Source: Clostridium aciditolerans
GTDB taxonomy: Bacteria > Bacillota > Clostridia > Clostridiales > Clostridiaceae
DNA: 43,659 nt
Assembly: GCF_016316925.1 (NCBI RefSeq)
Contig: NZ_JAEEGB010000003.1
Span: 283,302 to 326,960, forward strand
Direction: 5' to 3'
The first letter of the stretch is position 1. Each line of letters opens with the position of its first letter. Below, piece after piece: positions 16,554-24,563 of the stretch. The notes below the pieces were generated by a model, which saw only the letters and a program-made list of their open reading frames with translations, was not told the origin of the DNA and did no database searches. Made by a program: the position numbers and the translations under genes.

Positions 16554-17768
16554 TTGAAAAGAAACTTCACTGACAATATAATACTAATATTAAAAATTCT
16601 TGTTTTAATATTTATTTCAAGATTATCATTATATATTCTTGGATTTATTAGTATTAATACTTTTCCTATGTATGATTCAGCTAAAAGTGATATTACGAAT
16701 ACTATAAAATCACCGAGATTAAAAAGAATATCTGTCGAGGATTTTAACAAGTTTGACAGCGGGTTCTATTTCCAAATTGCTGACATAGGTTATCCAAAAG
16801 TTACTATGTCAGAAAGCAATTCTGCTACAAGAATAAGCTTTTTCCCGCTGTATCCGTTATTAATTAGAGCTATGAGAATTTTAAATATAAGCTCTAGTAA
16901 CTTGATTAACGCATTAATTTTATCAAATGGATTGCTTTTATTTGCATTATTTTACATATATAAAATATGTGAACTTCGAAGATTTTCAAGGAGTGAAACA
17001 TATTTTACACTAGCACTTATATTATGTTATCCTTCTTCAATCTTTTATTCTGTTCCCTATACTGAAAGCTTGTTTCTATGTTTGTCTGCAGCAACACTAT
17101 ATTATTCTATGAAAGGCAGATATATTAATGCATCAATTTTTGCAGGATTGTCAGCTATTACCCGTTTCCCCGGTTTTGTAAACGTTATGTATATTTTTTT
17201 AATGATGCTGTCAGAAATCAATAACAAGAAAAATGTTACTGATCAATTAAAAAAGATTTTTATGTGTATGGTTATTTCTATAATTCCAATAAGCATATAC
17301 TTTTCCTATATGAAATATCTAACTGGTGATTTTTTGGCACCACTTCACGACGTAAATAACTGGGGTAGAAAGTTGAGTATTCCATTTAAAAGTTATGTAG
17401 ATTATATTTTCAATCCCTACTTTTTGTCTAGTGGTGGATGGAACAATGGAATAATTAGTTTTTGCATTGCAACAGCAGTTTTAGGCGTATTCATTCTTTA
17501 TGCTATATTGTACTTTAGAAAGCTTACTATTAAAGAAGTCATTCTTCTGATTTATGGTTTTTTAGTTATTACTATCCCCTTTTCAAATGCCGGCTCCGAT
17601 TTAGTGAGCATACCTCGATATCTCATGGTATCTATACCAATGTATTTTTATATTGTGGAATTATGTAAGAAGTATGAATTTATATTTTTAGGATATCTAT
17701 TTTTATTTACCATTTTTAATGCGCTAACTACTATAGGATACTTTAATGGTTACCATTTTGTAGTGTAA
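16554..17768 (+). CDS. PIG-V-like mannosyltransferase (GT-C fold membrane protein)
   Basis: The 404-aa protein has about ten membrane segments. The first large loop contains FNKFDSGFYFQIADIGYP, equivalent to the WDSxxYxxIAxxGY motif of PIG-V/GT76-type mannosyltransferases, followed by SFFPLYPLLIR. Such enzymes use a polyprenyl-phosphate-linked hexose on the outer face of the membrane. The start is TTG with AGGAG ten bases upstream. It is third in the GtrB-GtrA operon, 20 bases after gtrA, and ends at a strong bidirectional terminator. The acceptor is unknown: a glycolipid, teichoic acid or surface polymer is possible. Confidence 0.82.
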   Translation: MKRNFTDNIILILKILVLIFISRLSLYILGFISINTFPMYDSAKSDITNTIKSPRLKRISVEDFNKFDSGFYFQIADIGYPKVTMSESNSATRISFFPLYPLLIRAMRILNISSSNLINALILSNGLLLFALFYIYKICELRRFSRSETYFTLALILCYPSSIFYSVPYTESLFLCLSAATLYYSMKGRYINASIFAGLSAITRFPGFVNVMYIFLMMLSEINNKKNVTDQLKKIFMCMVISIIPISIYFSYMKYLTGDFLAPLHDVNNWGRKLSIPFKSYVDYIFNPYFLSSGGWNNGIISFCIATAVLGVFILYAILYFRKLTIKEVILLIYGFLVITIPFSNAGSDLVSIPRYLMVSIPMYFYIVELCKKYEFIFLGYLFLFTIFNALTTIGYFNGYHFVV

Positions 17769-17814
17769 AAAAGGAAGTATATGACTTTATGTCATATCAC
17801 TTCCTTTTTTACAC
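17763..17814. terminator. Bidirectional terminator between convergent glycosyltransferase genes
   Basis: GTGTAAAAAAGGAAGT and ACTTCCTTTTTTACAC enclose a second paired segment (ATATGAC...GTCATAT). The hairpin has A and T runs at both sides, so it can stop both the PIG-V-like gene and the GT2 gene at 17815. Confidence 0.9.
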
Positions 17815-19089
17815 TTAAATTCTCTTTTTATTTATTATAGATTCTAAATGCTCTTCTTCAATTACTCTATCATGCTTTGTATGACTCCACACTTTCTGAT
17901 CCTTTTTTATTAGACCTAGTACGCTTATTGGAACCCATGTTATGCCATATAAAGGATATATAAATATAGCAAACATTCTCTTTATTGGCACCCTTTCAAA
18001 AGCTAATGCTATTATTGGTATTATATATCTAAAAAACAATGCTATAAACCAGAACCATCCTGGAAGCACTAATTTTATTATAGGTATATTATGGAAAATG
18101 AGCCTTAATAGTAACATTGTAAATGAAAAAGCATCTAATATCATCTTTGATGGCTGAATAAGATATATAAAAGCATCAAAGCATGGGAAACTTCCTTTAG
18201 TAAATGCTTGCTTTAATAACTTACCTGAATATCTGAAACAGCAATCCCAATGTCCTTGAAGCCATCTTACTCTCTGTCTAAAGGATGCCTTCATTGTAAG
18301 AGGTTTCTCATCGTAAATTCTTGCATGGTGCTCCCAAACTACTGGTATATTATTTAATGTGCATATCATAGTGAATTCAAGATCTTCAGTTAAACTCATG
18401 GCGTTCCAACCAAATTTTCTTAAAACATTAGTAGACATACAAAAACCAGTTCCACCAAGTGCTGCATTTAATTTGAGTCTCTTTCGTGCTAATTGAAATA
18501 CCCGATTGGTAATCCAATATGCCAGTGCATTTGAAAGTGTAACCCATGAATCATCTGGGTTTTTACTATCTAAATATCCTTGTATAACTTCATTGCCATC
18601 TATTAAATTATTATTCATCTTTAATAAAAAATTTTTTGTTACAAGATTATCAGCATCAAATACTACAACTGCATCATATTTTTTGTCCATTTTAAATAAT
18701 AAATCAAAAAACCATTTTAATGCGTAACCTTTTCCTTTATTTTTTCTATCAACTCTCTCTAATGCTACTACTTCTTTTTCTCTAACTATTTTAGCAGTAT
18801 TATCAGTACAGTTATCACATATGACGAAAACATCATATAGTTCCTTTGGATAGTCTAGTTCTTTTAAATTGTCAAGTATCTGCCCGACTACCTTTTCCTC
18901 ATTATGTGCAGCTATGGCGATTGCAAAGTTCTTCTCCGGTGGGCAATCCTCCTCTTCCTTCTCCCTTTTTAATCCAAAAATGGATATAACATTGTAATAA
19001 TATGTAAGAAACAAAACATATATCTGTATTGCTATAAAAAAAGTTATAAAAATATATTTCATTTTGACTTCTTTCACCACCTTAATCAT
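17815..19089 (-). CDS. Membrane glycosyltransferase family 2, cellulose/hyaluronan synthase-like
   Basis: The 424-aa protein has an N-terminal membrane segment, a GT-A domain and about three C-terminal membrane helices. The donor-binding Asp residues are in VVVFDADNLV, the catalytic base in SLTEDLEFT, and the acceptor-channel motif in RQRVRWLQGHW (QxxRW). Those three together mark processive or semi-processive GT2 enzymes (CesA/HAS/PgaC/NodC-like). It probably makes or extends an exopolysaccharide or glycolipid. The start at 19089 has only a weak ribosome site, and an in-frame ATG at 19062 is an alternative. No partner export genes lie beside it. Confidence 0.85.
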   Translation of the reverse strand: MIKVVKEVKMKYIFITFFIAIQIYVLFLTYYYNVISIFGLKREKEEEDCPPEKNFAIAIAAHNEEKVVGQILDNLKELDYPKELYDVFVICDNCTDNTAKIVREKEVVALERVDRKNKGKGYALKWFFDLLFKMDKKYDAVVVFDADNLVTKNFLLKMNNNLIDGNEVIQGYLDSKNPDDSWVTLSNALAYWITNRVFQLARKRLKLNAALGGTGFCMSTNVLRKFGWNAMSLTEDLEFTMICTLNNIPVVWEHHARIYDEKPLTMKASFRQRVRWLQGHWDCCFRYSGKLLKQAFTKGSFPCFDAFIYLIQPSKMILDAFSFTMLLLRLIFHNIPIIKLVLPGWFWFIALFFRYIIPIIALAFERVPIKRMFAIFIYPLYGITWVPISVLGLIKKDQKVWSHTKHDRVIEEEHLESIINKKRI

Positions 19090-19361
19090 GCTTTCTATAT
19101 AAGTTATGTTCTACTTTTTCCATTGCCCCTTCATCACTGAAATCATATTATGTTTCTACCACTTCAAATAAAGTATTAATTATTTAATTGAATATACTGC
19201 TATTGATAGAAAATACTATGCAAGCATAAAAACCTATATATCGGATAACCTAAATATTGATATCTTATATTAGTAAAATATATTTTTAATTAAATTTATT
19301 TTACCTTTACGTGGATATTTTATACCTGTTCTCAAAGGATGAAAACTTAGGAGGTAATACT

Positions 19362-20090
19362 ATGAAAAAAGTAGTAAGCATTGTTGCAGTAGCACTGATA
19401 ACATGTTCTTTAAATGCATGTGGTAATAGAAATACTTCCTTTAATAATGCGGGAATTAATCAAGGCGGAGCAAATATAGGTTTAAATCAAGGCAGTAATC
19501 CAGGAACTACCACAACATATAGAGATGGTGTTTATATTGGCGAAGGTAACAAAACTGCAACGGGAAATCAAGCAGCTGTAGTTACAATTACTGGAGGTAG
19601 AATTTCTAATGTTGTCCTTAAAACTCTTGATGCCAAAGGCAACGAAATAAGTACTAACAGGCAAACTTCTACAGGAAATGCTGGAACTGCTATTGGCTCC
19701 AATATGGGTGGTACTGCCAGCGGAACTCCTGGTGAAACTACTAGAGGTACTAAAGACAATGTTACTGGAGGAACTACTGGTGGAACTAAAGGTGGAGCTA
19801 CTAGTGGAGCAATAACTGGTACTGGAGGCGGACGTGCAAATGGAACTGCATCTGGGAATCTGGTGACTGGCGGCACAACTGGCGGCGCTACTGATGGAAC
19901 TACTATTAACGGCACAACTGCAGGTGGAAATACTGTAAATAACTATGAGCGAGTTAGAAGAGACTTAGCATCTTCTATAGTTCAAAACCAAACAACTAAT
20001 GTTACTATTGGTGACGTTGGGAATGAAAAAAATGTAGTTGATAACTGGAAGTTAGCTGTTAATAGAGCTCTTGATAGAGCAAAGAGATAA
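19362..20090 (+). CDS. FMN_bind-like lipoprotein with Gly/Thr-rich insert
   Basis: The N-terminus is a lipoprotein signal (VVSIVAVALITCSLNAC, lipobox LNAC with Cys20). Residues about 55-100 (DGVYIGEG, AAVVTITGGRISNVVLKT) match the start of an FMN_bind domain, and the end (NNYERVRRDLASSIVQNQ, NVVDNWKLAVNRALDRAKR) resembles its close. Between them lie about 100 residues of Gly/Thr/Ala/Asn low complexity. No S(T)GA[S/T]-type covalent FMN attachment site is evident, so FMN binding is uncertain. ATG at 19362 has AGGAGGT upstream. It stands alone. A role in extracytoplasmic redox is a guess. Confidence 0.75.
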   Translation: MKKVVSIVAVALITCSLNACGNRNTSFNNAGINQGGANIGLNQGSNPGTTTTYRDGVYIGEGNKTATGNQAAVVTITGGRISNVVLKTLDAKGNEISTNRQTSTGNAGTAIGSNMGGTASGTPGETTRGTKDNVTGGTTGGTKGGATSGAITGTGGGRANGTASGNLVTGGTTGGATDGTTINGTTAGGNTVNNYERVRRDLASSIVQNQTTNVTIGDVGNEKNVVDNWKLAVNRALDRAKR

Positions 20091-20101
20091 GATTTTAAAT
20101 G

Positions 20102-20130
20102 ACACTAGTACAATTCTGGTGCTATTTTTA
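20102..20130 (+). terminator. Terminator of the lipoprotein gene
   Basis: CACTAG, loop TACAATT, CTGGTG and then CTATTTTTAT form a modest hairpin with a T run, 12 bases after the stop codon. Confidence 0.6.
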
Positions 20131-20137
20131 TACTAAA

Positions 20138-20178
20138 AACATAGCTATCGCCAGAATATATCTAGCAATAGCTATGTT
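20138..20178 (-). terminator. Terminator of the APC permease gene
   Basis: AACATAGCTAT and ATAGCTATGTT form an 11-bp stem with a 19-base loop. On the minus strand it is followed by TTTTAG, just past the permease stop. Confidence 0.75.
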
Positions 20179-20181
20179 ATT

Positions 20182-21477
20182 TTAATAAACTTCTTTATTT
20201 TCTGTTGAATTATTTCCTTTTCTCATTATAAAGTATAGTGGTATTCCTATAACTAATGCTCCAAGTCCCCATATAATCTGCTGTTTAGTTGCTTGAGTTA
20301 ATAGCCATAAGCTAACTACTACAGATAAAATAGGCAGTACTGGGCCAAAAGGTATTCTAAATGTACTTTTTAAATCATTTCTTTTTCTAAATATAATTAC
20401 TGAAAGACATGTTGGTATATACTGGGCAAATCTTGAAATTACGCTTATTGCTGCAAGCTGAGTAAAGCTTCCTGATATTGCGATTGGAATTGCGAGTATT
20501 ACAGTCACTATTATAGCAATATAAGGTGTATCAAATTTACTTTTCTTTGCAATTACTTTAGGTAATAGTCCGTCATCAGCTAAAGCAACTCCTGACCTTG
20601 GAGTGATAAAGGATGCAGCAATATTTATACCCCCTATTGAAACTAGCGTTCCAGCTGTAACAAGCATTCCTCCAAAGCCCCCAAAGAAAGTATTAGCTGA
20701 ATCTGCAACTGGAGTAGTACTTGAAGCAAGTTTTGATCCTAAAGTACCTACTGATACTGTTTGAGTTAATATGTATATAATTGATACTAAAACCATAGTT
20801 ATAATAATTGCTATTGGAATATTTTTCTCAGGATTATCCATATCTTCAGCAGCTACTGCTATAGATTCAAAGCCAGTGAAGGCATAGAATATTAATATTG
20901 CGGCTGATCCAAAGGTTGCTGAGGTAACATTACTAGGAAACATAGGTGTGAAATTTGAACCCTTTATACAAAATATACCTATGGCTACAAAGAATATTAA
21001 CGGTACTAATTTTCCTATAGTTATTATGTTATTTAAATACTTAGTAGCGCTTACACCTAAAATATTTACACATCCTAAGCCTACAAGTATTAAAACAGCT
21101 ATCATATTTTTAGTATAAGTATCAGCCGCTGCTGGCCAAATTTTTGCTAAAGCTGTTGGGAATCCAACCGCCATTGTAGCCCACGCTATAATACCTACTG
21201 CCCACTTCATAATTCCAACTTCAAAGCCAATAAATTCTCCAAAGGCTTCTTTTGCATAAACATATGGACCTCCATTTTTATTAAACATACCTGCAACTTC
21301 TGCAAAACATAAGGCCATTGACAGAACTAATATCATATCAAATAAATATACCCATATACTTCCTGGTCCCATGAGCTTCATTGCCTTACCTGGAAGTAGA
21401 AATATGCCTGAACCTATTACTCCATTGATTCCGAGTAAAACTATACTCCAAAGCCCTAGTTTTTTCTTGTTATCCAT
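20182..21477 (-). CDS. APC-superfamily amino acid permease
   Basis: The 431-aa protein has about 12 membrane helices. The first helix carries GINGVIGSGIFLLPGKAM, the broken-helix substrate motif of the APC family, and FYAFTGFESIAVAAEDM marks helix 6. Members exchange or import amino acids and polyamines with protons or counter-substrates. TAAGGAGG precedes ATG, and the gene begins two bases after the stop of the gamma-glutamyl hydrolase-like gene, so the two are co-transcribed from the sigma-54 promoter at 22247-22262. The substrate is not readable; the partner suggests a gamma-glutamylated or related amino compound. Confidence 0.92.
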   Translation of the reverse strand: MDNKKKLGLWSIVLLGINGVIGSGIFLLPGKAMKLMGPGSIWVYLFDMILVLSMALCFAEVAGMFNKNGGPYVYAKEAFGEFIGFEVGIMKWAVGIIAWATMAVGFPTALAKIWPAAADTYTKNMIAVLILVGLGCVNILGVSATKYLNNIITIGKLVPLIFFVAIGIFCIKGSNFTPMFPSNVTSATFGSAAILIFYAFTGFESIAVAAEDMDNPEKNIPIAIIITMVLVSIIYILTQTVSVGTLGSKLASSTTPVADSANTFFGGFGGMLVTAGTLVSIGGINIAASFITPRSGVALADDGLLPKVIAKKSKFDTPYIAIIVTVILAIPIAISGSFTQLAAISVISRFAQYIPTCLSVIIFRKRNDLKSTFRIPFGPVLPILSVVVSLWLLTQATKQQIIWGLGALVIGIPLYFIMRKGNNSTENKEVY

Positions 21478-21479
21478 TA

Positions 21480-22208
21480 TTAATCCTCCTTAGTACATTG
21501 TTTTATTAACGCTTTAAATAAGTCAAGCATTTTTGAGTCTTTTTTGGCCATCATTTCTGGGTGCCATTGTACAGCGATTACAAAACCCTCTTCTTTTTCT
21601 ATTGCTTCTATAACTCCATCCTTTGCCCTTGCTGAAACCTTAAATCCGGTGGCAACTTCTTTAATTGCTTGGTGATGGAAGCTGTTTGTTAAAGCACTTT
21701 CACCTAATATATCATATAATTTTGTTTCTTTTATTACTTCAACAGTATGGCTAGCTACATCTGGTCTTGAACTCTGTTGATGTTTTATGTAGCTTCCTTC
21801 TATTTTGGATGTGTCTTGATATATTGTTCCTCCTAGTGCTGCATTTAGTATTTGAAGTCCTCTGCATATTCCAAGTATTGGTTTATTTAACTCTAATGCA
21901 ATTTTGATAACTTTAATATCATAGTCATCTCTTTCTGGACATAAGAACCCTTGCTCTGGTATTGGTTCTTCGCCATATACTAAAGGATTTACATCATATC
22001 CTCCTGAAATTATTAAAGCATCAATATTAGCTATCTGACCTTTAATAGTCTCATAATCCGATATCAGCGGAAGTATAAATGGTGTACCTCCAGCCATAGC
22101 AACAGTTTGTACATAATCGTTATTTACATATGCTCTTTTGTATCCTGGAAACATTCCTCCCTGATCAATTAATAAATTTCCTATAATTCCTATTAGTGGT
22201 TTATTCAT
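21480..22208 (-). CDS. PuuD-like class I glutamine amidotransferase (gamma-glutamyl hydrolase type)
   Basis: This protein of about 242 aa has the peptidase C26 pattern: PLIGIIGN at the start, IISGGYDVNP, the nucleophile elbow PILGICRGLQILNAALGG, SHTVEV, SFHHQAI and the catalytic His in AVQWHPEM. Family members such as PuuD cut gamma-glutamyl bonds (for example gamma-glutamyl-GABA). ATG at 22208 is chosen because GGAGGG lies six bases upstream. A near-consensus sigma-54 promoter lies 39-54 bases upstream and the sigma-54 activator gene sits next to it. With the APC permease this looks like uptake and hydrolysis of a gamma-glutamyl compound. Confidence 0.9.
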   Translation of the reverse strand: MNKPLIGIIGNLLIDQGGMFPGYKRAYVNNDYVQTVAMAGGTPFILPLISDYETIKGQIANIDALIISGGYDVNPLVYGEEPIPEQGFLCPERDDYDIKVIKIALELNKPILGICRGLQILNAALGGTIYQDTSKIEGSYIKHQQSSRPDVASHTVEVIKETKLYDILGESALTNSFHHQAIKEVATGFKVSARAKDGVIEAIEKEEGFVIAVQWHPEMMAKKDSKMLDLFKALIKQCTKED

Positions 22209-22246
22209 ATCTGTCCCTCCAATGTAACTTCTTCGCAAATATATAT

Positions 22247-22262
22247 AGCAATTTGCGTGCCA
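22247..22262 (-). promoter_or_regulatory. Sigma-54 (-24/-12) promoter of the PuuD-like/permease operon
   Basis: The minus strand reads TGGCACGCAAATTGCT, which matches the sigma-54 consensus TGGCAC-N5-TTGCW at every position, including the required GG and GC dinucleotides ten bases apart. It lies upstream of the gene at 21480-22208 and after the terminator of the sigma-54 activator gene. Confidence 0.9.
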
Positions 22263-22341
22263 AATGAATTTTAATTATAAATATACTTTTAAGTGTCAGT
22301 TAATTCTCATATTTAATTTTCTCTTTGTTAAAAATTAAATA

Positions 22342-22376
22342 AAAGTAGAGGAAATTCAAATAATTTCCTCTACTTT
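22342..22376 (-). terminator. Terminator of the sigma-54 activator gene
   Basis: AAAGTAGAGGAAATT and AATTTCCTCTACTTT form a perfect 15-bp stem with a 5-base loop. On the minus strand it is followed by TATTTAATTTTT. Confidence 0.9.
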
Positions 22377-22393
22377 ATTGGTTAAATAGGTTA

Positions 22394-24421
22394 TTAGTTT
22401 ATCCTATTTTTTATCCACTTTATAAAATTTCTTCCCTTAACAGTGAGTTCACTGCCTCTTCTACCTAAGCTGGATGTAATTATTCCTAAGTCATTCAAGA
22501 TTGTTAAAATTCTTCTTACTTCTGCTTCCGTTATGCTTCTACTTCTATTTTTTAAGGCTTCTTCTATATTTTTTCTTCCTACACCCATGTTACTTGAATT
22601 TTTTTCTTCAATAATTTCTAATATCTCTAAGGCATTTTCCACATTGCATTTATCATTTAAATAGTCACACTCCCGCTTATAATCTACATTGCAATTTAAA
22701 ATATAAAAAGGAATATTTTCTATTTTGATTTCTTCATCACTCATAAGCTCAATATAATCTGCAGCATTTTTAAGTTCTCTTATATTTCCAGGCCAAGTGT
22801 AATTTAATAATAAATCTACTACATCTTTCGAAAGCTTTAGATTCTTTTTCCCATTTAAGGAACTCTCTAAAATTAATATTATATCTTCTTTTCGCTCTCT
22901 AAGTGGAGGAATATTTATTGGCAGTACATTTAATCTATAAAATAAATCCTCTCTAAATTTACCCTCGTTTATCATCTGCATTAAATTTCTATGGGTAGCA
23001 GCAATTATTCTTACATTAATGTCTATAACGCTTTGAGAACCTATTCTCATAACTTGTCTTTCTTGAATTACTCTAAGCATTCTAGTTTGGAGAGATAATG
23101 GCATATCTCCTATCTCATCTAAAAATATGGTACCGTTATGAGCCTGCTCAAATAATCCTGCCTTTCCTTCTTTTAAGGCCCCAGTAAAGGACCCTCCTTC
23201 ATACCCGAATAATTCGCTTTCAAGTAAGCTCTCAGGTAAAGCGGCGCAGTTTATTGCAACAAAAGGTTGTTTAGATCTATTTGATGCATTATGAATAGAT
23301 TGAGCTAAGACCTCTTTGCCAGTACCGCTTTCTCCTGTAATTAATGCTGTAAGATCCGAAGAAGCAATTTTTTTTGCCAAGCTTATACACTCTTTCATTC
23401 TAACTGAATTAGTGAGTATATCATTAAAATCATACTTAGCTATAAGTCCCTTATTTCTAAGCTTTTTACTCAAATTTTGTTCCAACTGCTTAATATAAGT
23501 TACTTCTTGAATGTTGAAACAGTAGCCAATGTTTTGCCCTAAGGACTTTACAATTTGTTTATTAACATTAATATATCTTCCTTTTAGCTCTAATATTTCA
23601 TCCTTAATAATCTCTTTTGTAAATGTATTTACAACTTCTTTATCTAAAACATCACCAATTTTTTTACCTTTTATATCTTCTCTTATATAGAAAATGTTCT
23701 TAAAAGCATTGTTATAGAAAGATATATTTTCTTCATTGTCTATAAGCAAAAATCCTTCCTTAGAAGAATTAATTATGATGTCTAACTCTTCATTTGCAAC
23801 ATAAAGCTGCCTATAATTTTCTTTTATACCATTATTTAAGTTTATAATACTTTCAGAATAGTTTATAACTCTTTCGCTTAATCTTTTATCCTCTATGTTG
23901 AGTTTATTTATTATTTTTATGAAAGTAGTAGTATCTATACACCTATTCCCAACATTTATTATAGTCTCTATATACTTAGGCACATGTTCTTCTTCATCTG
24001 GAGTTATAGCAATATTAATATCTTCATAAATTTTATCAGGTTCGTAAGCTATAAGTTGCAAATTACTTATTCCTATCTGATAAAGTAGTGAAACTGTTTC
24101 TAAAGTAGTTTCTTTACTATCGTTGATTACTAAGGCTTTAGTATTTTTAGGAAGGGTAAATAATTTATATATTTCACTATCCCTTAAGGTTCTTTCTATT
24201 ATTATGGTATTCTTTTTGTTTTGTACATATTTTTCACATTCTAGAGCCTTTTCTTTTATCATAAAAAGCACTATATCATCCTTAATTATGGAGTCATCCT
24301 TTAAGTCATCTATATAATAATTATTTATTTTTACAAATCCTTTAAAAATATTTTGCAAATTGTTTTTTAAAAATTTTGCTAGCCTAGAATTGCTATTTGT
24401 TACAACAGCTATTGTTTTCAT
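22394..24421 (-). CDS. Sigma-54 enhancer-binding transcription activator (PAS, AAA+)
   Basis: The 675-aa protein has a roughly 200-residue N-terminal region with receiver-like alternation, a coiled segment, a PAS-like domain (IINSSKEGFLLIDNEENISF), then a full AAA+ domain. That shows GESGTGKEVLAQ (Walker A), GGSFTGA (the sigma-54 contact loop, Ser in place of the first Ala), GTIFLDEIGDM (Walker B) and FREDLFYRLNVLP. The C-terminus is a winged-helix-like segment (EAEVRRILTILNDLGIITSS) rather than the usual Fis-type helix-turn-helix. It sits between two sigma-54 promoters (22247-22262 and 24509-24524), which it most likely activates. TTGGAGGT precedes ATG. The signal is unknown. Confidence 0.93.
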   Translation of the reverse strand: MKTIAVVTNSNSRLAKFLKNNLQNIFKGFVKINNYYIDDLKDDSIIKDDIVLFMIKEKALECEKYVQNKKNTIIIERTLRDSEIYKLFTLPKNTKALVINDSKETTLETVSLLYQIGISNLQLIAYEPDKIYEDINIAITPDEEEHVPKYIETIINVGNRCIDTTTFIKIINKLNIEDKRLSERVINYSESIINLNNGIKENYRQLYVANEELDIIINSSKEGFLLIDNEENISFYNNAFKNIFYIREDIKGKKIGDVLDKEVVNTFTKEIIKDEILELKGRYINVNKQIVKSLGQNIGYCFNIQEVTYIKQLEQNLSKKLRNKGLIAKYDFNDILTNSVRMKECISLAKKIASSDLTALITGESGTGKEVLAQSIHNASNRSKQPFVAINCAALPESLLESELFGYEGGSFTGALKEGKAGLFEQAHNGTIFLDEIGDMPLSLQTRMLRVIQERQVMRIGSQSVIDINVRIIAATHRNLMQMINEGKFREDLFYRLNVLPINIPPLRERKEDIILILESSLNGKKNLKLSKDVVDLLLNYTWPGNIRELKNAADYIELMSDEEIKIENIPFYILNCNVDYKRECDYLNDKCNVENALEILEIIEEKNSSNMGVGRKNIEEALKNRSRSITEAEVRRILTILNDLGIITSSLGRRGSELTVKGRNFIKWIKNRIN

Positions 24422-24468
24422 TAGTTTGTTACCTCCAAATTATTATATATACAAAACTTTAACTAATA

Positions 24469-24485
24469 ATTGATAATTTATCAAT
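24469..24485. promoter_or_regulatory. Palindrome upstream of the second sigma-54 promoter
   Basis: ATTGATAA-T-TTATCAAT is a perfect 8-1-8 palindrome 23 bases before the -24 element and 48 bases upstream of the activator gene start. It could bind the activator or a repressor. It is closer to the promoter than most enhancer sites, and no match was seen near the other sigma-54 promoter. Confidence 0.4.
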
Positions 24486-24508
24486 GAAAATTTATATTAT
24501 ATTCTTTT

Positions 24509-24524
24509 TGGTATGTTTTTTGCT
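24509..24524 (+). promoter_or_regulatory. Sigma-54 (-24/-12) promoter of the M20 peptidase gene
   Basis: TGGTATGTTTTTTGCT has GG and GC separated by exactly ten bases plus the TTGCT -12 element. It lies 40 bases upstream of the ATG at 24564 and faces away from the sigma-54 activator gene. Confidence 0.8.
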
Positions 24525-24563
24525 ATATTAATTTAGCATAAATACAACTAGGAGGTTATTTAT

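Noticed and set aside
19568-19915. Long Val/Pro-rich open frame on the minus strand
   Set aside because: It is the complement of the Gly/Thr-rich insert of the lipoprotein gene (GGT/ACT codons read as ACC/AGT). It has no ribosome site.
19680-19930. Regularly spaced Gly/Thr codon repeats that could suggest a tandem array or CRISPR
   Set aside because: Unit length varies and the repeats lie in frame within a lipoprotein gene. There are no conserved direct repeats with unique spacers.
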